From: Phlegmacium glaucopus
Taxonomy: Eukaryota; Basidiomycota; Agaricomycetes; Agaricales; Cortinariaceae
NCBI GenBank assembly: GCA_015039465.1
Contig: MU130702.1
Span: 394,861-458,860 of the forward strand
DNA length: 64,000 bases
Direction: 5' to 3'
Part shown: positions 58,511-64,000 of the stretch, one piece after another
How positions within the stretch are numbered: the first letter of the stretch is position 1
Layout of the letters: the number at the start of each line of letters is the position of its first letter
Notes under the pieces: model-generated
Told to the model about the DNA's origin: nothing
Database searches by the model: none
Seen by the model: the letters and a program-made list of their open reading frames with translations, nothing else
Program-made: the position numbers and the translations under genes

Positions 58511-59076
58511 ATGGCAGCAGGACTCAGAAGTATGAGCTTGGTGATGATATTACTTATAATTCTTACTAATTTTTATGAATATCTTAGCTGTCATACTTCT
58601 CTCCTTCGTCCTTGCACTTGGATTCCTATTAATCATCCTTTCATGCGCGTTATGGCAGAATTGGCTGCCACTGCTCGTTGGTACGTTGCATATTTGTTCT
58701 ATACATTGATCCTCGTTAGAACTGGCCATTCTCAGCCCTGAGTTTCGTTTTGGCGCCTTTACCGAACGCCCTCTTCTCGCATTGTGGTTCCGATGAGCTC
58801 TCCTCAAGTTACCGCGACGAAGGCTCAGCTCCAGTTGACATTGGACGTTTCATCACTTCCATATTTGTTTTAACTGGCTTCGCCCTTCCCATCGTATTGG
58901 CGCACTCAAACATCATCGACAGTAGGGCTTGTGCCATGTCAATTGTTGGCGGAGGGTGAGTTATGCAGCGCGCAGTCAACCTAAAAAGTTGTTGAATCAT
59001 ACCTCTCAGATTGGTTTATGGCACAATTTTAGCATATGCTGCGGCTTTCAATCAGGAAGAATCTGATTACGATTGA
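58511..59076 (+). CDS. VPS55: VPS55 / LEPROT family endosomal membrane protein
   Basis: Four-TM protein of late endosomes, acting with Vps68 in cargo sorting to the vacuole. Exon 1 is MAAGLR and joins across GTATGA..TTAG to TVILLSFVLALGFLLIILSC, ALWQNWLPLLV. The next intron ends at TTCTCAG and gives ALSFVLAPLPNALFSHCGSD, then SAPVDIGRFITSIFVLTGFA, LPIVLAHSNIIDSRACAMSI and VGGG. The last intron leads to LVYGTILAYAAAFNQEESDYD; stop at 59074-59076. The LAPLPNxLFSxCGSD and DIGRFxTxxFVLTGFALP blocks are diagnostic, and the length is normal for the family. It starts 51 bp after the kinesin-5 stop and converges with TRS120, 61 bp apart. Confidence 0.93.
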
Positions 59077-59137
59077 ATGGAGTAAATAATTTAATGATAT
59101 GGCTTCAATGGTTCAAATCGGTATGCTATTCCTGCAT

Positions 59138-62100
59138 TCACTTCATCTGCATTACTACAGCCGTGGTATGCGCTCTCGCTGTCCTACTATCCACACCTGA
59201 AGTACCAAAACAACGTACTACCGCAGAGATGTCGAAACGACCGGAGGCTAGGAAACACAACGAAGTTGTAACTTCCCGATATTCTCCATTGTTAAGACGG
59301 CCAATGGCTAAGTCAGTGATGATACCCTCATGTATCACATATTCGGGAGGGGTGACCTCGAGATCCATGGTAAAGACCATCGACGGCGCTGCTGTCTGCA
59401 TAAACACCCCGATATACGCCGGAATAAAAAGTTCATACCTGACAAGTTCGTAACTTTTACCCGCAGACAAACAAACTCATTTGGCTGGGGATATTGCCGA
59501 GTATCATCCCGAATGGATGCATGATTGTCAGTTGGATCTAATGACAGAGATATTTGGGCTATCTCAAGACGGAAAGTTTCGAGCATAGGCAAAGTCATTC
59601 GCTGCGCCCGGAAAGAGAGTTCTCCCGATCGTGTTCCACCCGCCTTGACGATTGAAAGGTTGGTAAAGACTCAATCGAAGAAAAATAAACTTACCTCGTG
59701 CCAGCGACCTCTTACGCATTTGAATAGCTCCTCTCGATACCAGAACAACTCTCTCTGTGCTCTTTGCTCTTGATGTGACAAGCTTGAATGAGCAACCACA
59801 AATTGTCTGTCAGACAAAGTTGGTATTGGACTTGAAAGAGTTTCTTCGTCCAGGAATATTTTTCTGATCGGAATGACAAGGCTTGGGAGAATTTAGCCAC
59901 TCAATCGTGAGATAACAAAGAAACAACACACCGTGAAAGGGATCCAGGGGCGATGGTTGTTGTAGATGACACAGAAGATTCGCCTAGTAGAGGCCTTGTC
60001 AACGTAGTTCTACTATTTTGCTAGATGCTTACCTTCCTGAGCTCTCACAAGTGTAACATCGAATGGAGATCCATATGAATTTCGCACTTCAATCGAGAAA
60101 AGACACCAGCCAGCCTCTTCTTCGATGTTCAGGTACTTCAATCCCTTATCGCCTCGATGTGAATGAGAATATGAAGGAAATGCCAAGATATCCATAGAAG
60201 AACATTCGAGCATGTGATAAACCGTCACCATTAATGGGTACGATACTTGACGCATGTAAAAAACATCGGAATCTTCAGAATTGGCAGTTTCAACATGAGC
60301 ATAAGATATATGTACGACCCCGTTGGTGCTATATGAATGAATTATTGGTGGCCTCGCTGCAGATAAGTAGTAAACCCACCATCCAACTTTCCCAAAACAA
60401 CTCAACGTCAGAGTAAGGTTCTGATTCGGAGCAATGATTTTAGCTTCTCTTTGGTCCCAAGAAAACACAGGCTTGTTGATGAGACTGTATTCTGTCTCAT
60501 AAGTATCAAATACGGAGAGATTTCCTTCGGCTAGAGCTCTCTGTGCGGGCTGCATTGTTGAATCTTCGAAACCAAAGCGCAAAAAATCCACAGTGATAGG
60601 TGATACATTTTCGAGCGTGATACGAACCACGGATCTGTTGGTCGACTGTAGGCATATGGCCAACTGATACAACGTTCGAGACCGACGCACTTTTCACCGT
60701 CGTATAACATTAATCCTCCATGTGTAACAGAGGTCCGTCGTATCCGAAGAAGAGGTTGCTCTGGTACGACGTTGCATTCGAGGAACTGGAACGATGGTCC
60801 CGAAACGACCTCGTTTGAACGCGTACTTGTGCGTTTCTGTTCGGTCGTCCAAGGATAGCGATCAAGGCCCACATACTTTGAGCGCCCATTTTCAGACATG
60901 ATGGAACGCCTCTTCCGCGCGATTCGTTGCTCTTCTTCAGCTGTATATAGAGGTAAAATGTATTCCCGTGACATTCCGCCAGGGGAAATGACGAAACATC
61001 CACGAATGGTCAAAGTCCCTGACTGAAGGGCTTTCCCAGAAAGAACGACCTGATGGAGACTGTTGGCCGGGATTACAACTCGAATGGGCTGAGTCTCGAA
61101 TTGAACACCAGATACGCTGCAATACGTGAGCAACACTCATTGGCAATATTCAAGAAACTGACCTGAGGGAAAGCTCCTGCAGTTCCAAGTCAAAGATATA
61201 GGGATTCTGCAATGTGACCACGAATTCCAATAAATCATGTTGAACCACGAGCGTTTTTCCCTGGAATGAATAAGTCTGGTAGAATAATATCTTTATAGCT
61301 GTCTGAGCAACTAACTGTACTTGCGCCAACTTTCCTCGGATTGTACAGAAAGGGATCGGTCAATCCTTGTAAAAGTGGCTTAGGGTCGTGAAGTTTGTTG
61401 CGAATTGAACGAGGTTTTTCAACCGGAAGACGAATTGCTGGCAATCTGAAAGACATAAGTAGGCATCCAACCAGCGATTATATATAGACAGACGGTGCGA
61501 TAGAAATGCTGATTATGGGCCTGCCGGACCAGTATTCAACGACTCTTGCATCCCCTCTTCGATGAGCAGTCATAAGTGCTCGTGTTGCCGTAGAATATAG
61601 GTGATACTGGTCTCCGGATGATAAAACAACCTGCAGTAACTTTAGCGAAGAAAGAGCAAATTGAGCAACAGCAGGAAAATCTAGATGTTGCCAAGTTAGA
61701 CCCGTTGTTCCCTTTTAAGTCAAGAAGGACGCATGCACCAGGTAGCGCCTCAGCAACCGCAACCGCTTCCCTTACCACCCCTACTTGAAGCTCCGGCCAT
61801 CCACAAGGTTCTCTTAGCTCCTCGATAATGTCTTCATCGTAATCATTCAGGGAGGGAGGGCGATCAACCAGTTTTGAGTGATCGGTCTCTTCTAATGCCA
61901 CTGCCTCCAGGTTGATTCCGAGAACTCTGCACACATGCGTAAGGAGTTTCAAAATGCTGGCATTGCCTGCGGCACTTTCACTAACCCTCACCCCAACAGT
62001 CCCCCAACCTCCCGGATGATAATTATGAATCCCTAACCCGGCACTTACCGGGACACTGGAAGGTTGTGAATACCCATCTTCTTCACGTCCGCAAACCATG

Positions 62101-63829
62101 AGATCCAAAAGACACCCGAGCACCTCCCGAAGAATATAAGCTTCCTTCCGCTTGTATCCAAGGCATGCATACAGACTAGCCATGTTTTCTAATACAGCAA
62201 TTCGTTCTCTAGGACCCAAATGCAGTAACCAAGGACCATGAAGCTGAGTAAGGACAGATGATATTGACGAGCGTGTGATTCCTGTTGTCGAACTTAAGCG
62301 CTCTAGATTCAACCAATTGTCTTTCCCATCTCGAGTCAGAGTTGGAGGTATACATGGTTTGGGTCCCGGCTGCAACATGGTCGTAAATGCAAGTGGTCCC
62401 CACCCCTTTGCAGACCATACAGCAAACAAAAGATATGAATGCCGAAGGATGCAGCCACTGTAGAGAAAGGCGAGAAGGGAATGTATCTGCTCCCCATCGG
62501 GGGCAGGAGTTCGAAGAAACAGAGCGGCAGCTTGCTGAAGTCGGTCACCAACATCTATCCAAGGTTCCTTGATGGCTGCTGTAGAATTATGCTAAAGCTG
62601 TGATCAATGAAGAGCATAGTCCAGATTATAGAAAACGAACCAGTCCCTGACCACTGGACCATGCGTCTATAATGATTGCAGTTGCTATACCTTCCAGTGT
62701 ACAAGCATGCCAAACAAGATCATAAGAATTTTTGAAGAGCTGGACAGCTTCATTGTACCTGCATTTAGCTGAAGCGCGTGCAATAACTATTTAAAGTTGT
62801 ACACACCATATCATTGCATCCTCGATCCGACCCGCGAGTAGAAAGAAATCACCAAGCATCTTGTACAGCCGGCCATGCGAAGAGCTAGTACCAATAGTGC
62901 TCAACCGCTTTTTGTGAGCCTGAACAGCTAAATTTGGCTGACGAACATTGGTCGTCGTTGTCGTCGTGTGACGCTTTACAGTCGGTGCAGCACTAAGGGT
63001 GAACGGCCTAGAGACGTCGGGTTGACTATTATGCGACGTTAACGTTGGCGGGGATTCATTTTTATAGAGAGAATTGAGTGGAGACGGCAAATCAGAGAGA
63101 GGGGGGAGCATAGGCATTAACGTTGAATTGAGATATTCATTGCCAAGAGGGCTCTCCAGCGCTTGTACCTTTCAAAAATATAAATGAGTGACCACATACT
63201 ACAAATAAAGTCTCGAACCAGCACTCCAAGCTCTGCAAGAATATGAGAGCAAAGAACTCCCAGTAATGTGCCAATATGCAATTTCCTGTTTGCTATGCTC
63301 GGAACAACAACAAGGCCTGGCATATTTTCACCAGGGTCGAAATTTGTTGTTCCCTCACTCCCTTCGAAAACGAAGCAATTCTTGACAAGGGGAAAAAGTC
63401 CTCCATGTGGAAAGATATCAGCCAGAGAAGCATTGAATTGACTATAGAGAGGCGCTAATGAGTCGCCCTGTATGGACTTTGCGATCCCTATAACCGCGAG
63501 GGGAAAGTGAGAGGGTCGAAGTAAAGAAAGCTGGGCGTGCGACTGAGGAGGTGGATGAGTAGGGAAACTGATATGCAGGTAGCCAGTGGACAATGGGTTA
63601 GGCAGAAATCGAGCAGCTGCATATCATGGATGAGAATAAGAAATGAATTCTGTGTCGGATTTCATATACCTTTTCCATCTTTTGTGTCAGCCGGAATCTC
63701 GCCCAACCTGATAGACTCGAAACTTCGTATTTCTGCCGCATAACTTTCAAAGGAGGCCTGAGATATCAAACCTACTGGAAGAAGCAAGACCCGAACATAT
63801 GCGAGCGATGCAAAAGAAAGGTTGTCCAT
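59138..63829 (-). CDS. TRS120: TRAPPII subunit TRS120 (TRAPPC9 family)
   Basis: Large subunit of the TRAPPII tethering complex, a Rab GEF of the late Golgi. I set the start at MDNLSFASLAYVRVLLLPVG (ATG at 63827-63829), the conserved beginning; frames upstream are open but do not look conserved. Blocks follow in order: IRLGEIPADTKDG, LPNPLSTGYLHISFPTHPPP, HAQLSLLRPSHFPLAVIGIA, LLGVLCSHILAELGVLVRDF and a Ser/Thr-rich loop with the run TTTTTT. Then come LYKMLGDFFLLAGRIEDAMI, RERIAVLENMASLYACLGYK, FVVSPGGMSREYILPLYTAE-type Ig-like strands and LDRYPWTTEQKRTSTR. The end carries beta-rich segments (VFMQTAAPSMVFTMDLEVTP, FDISAVVRCFGTSG) and stops at 59138. Many short introns; length fits Trs120. Confidence 0.9.
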
Positions 63830-64000
63830 GAACAGAGTTAATATCACTGCAGCAGTGCAGCTGCAAGAGCTCTGAGCTCCGCCCCGATGTCTGTCATACA
63901 CGGTTTTATTTAACCAAACACCACCATCAACTACACTCAAATGGCAAGCATTGCATTAACCCAATCCACAGGCCACATAATGACTGACCCTACATTCCAG

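Noticed and set aside
1..64000. CRISPR array, rRNA operon, complete transposon or biosynthetic gene cluster
   Set aside because: No regular direct repeats with unique spacers, no rRNA-like sequence, no transposase or reverse transcriptase motifs, and no polyketide, peptide or terpene synthase domains were found.

Overview
The window is an ordinary piece of a filamentous basidiomycete chromosome, most probably an Agaricomycete. Support for this: very dense, short GT..AG introns (mostly 45-60 nt), short intergenic gaps on both strands, fungal-type Kre2/Ktr mannosyltransferase, Nur1, PNGase A-like and fungal kinesin-1 and kinesin-5 proteins, and a nuclear tRNA with an anticodon-loop intron. I read 26 protein genes with usable support, one tRNA, and a few small or broken candidates. 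No complete transposon, CRISPR array, rRNA or secondary-metabolite cluster is visible.

Layout. 0-14.9 kb: the 3' two thirds of the TFIIH helicase RAD3/XPD (+), a small Cys-rich ORF (-), the i-AAA protease YME1 (-) divergent from a GCIP/cyclin-D1-binding family gene (+), an unknown charged nuclear-type protein (-), fructose-1,6-bisphosphatase (-), a C2H2 zinc-finger factor (-) divergent from a PMP3-like membrane protein with a long hydrophilic tail (+). 14.9-28 kb: a gene-poor stretch, a secreted PNGase A-like amidase (+), C1-tetrahydrofolate synthase (-), a repeat-like gap with a truncated coding start, then MGE1 (+) convergent with mitochondrial PheRS (-), and an unknown TM/coiled-coil protein (-). 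28-33.3 kb: the Nur1 family gene (+), the tRNA (-), an F-box-like fragment, a soluble FetA-like ABC ATPase (-) and TOM40 (-). 33.9-46.3 kb: four consecutive secretory-pathway genes, namely a Ktr mannosyltransferase (+), PI 4-kinase PIK1 (-), OST3/OST6 (+) and SEC16 (-). 46.5-64 kb: a Puf3-like Pumilio protein (-), kinesin-1 (-), elongation factor ELF1 (-), kinesin-5 (+), VPS55 (+) and the TRAPPII subunit TRS120 (-).

Two functional themes recur. One is mitochondria: YME1, C1-THF synthase (possibly dual-targeted), MGE1, mt-PheRS and TOM40. The other is ER/Golgi trafficking and glycosylation: PNGase A-like, KTR, PIK1, OST3, SEC16, VPS55 and TRS120. I see no evidence that either is a co-regulated cluster; fungal gene order could produce this by chance.

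I did not find a convincing new multi-gene system. The observations most worth a second look are structural: a 6-nt and a 10-nt micro-exon in the mannosyltransferase, a 114-bp imperfect hairpin upstream of the Puf gene, an orphan FetA-like ABC ATPase, a PMP3 domain fused to a long charged tail, and a repeat-like region at 22.6-23.2 kb. Exon joins were deduced by eye from splice signals and protein family continuity, so gene ends are firmer than individual exon borders.
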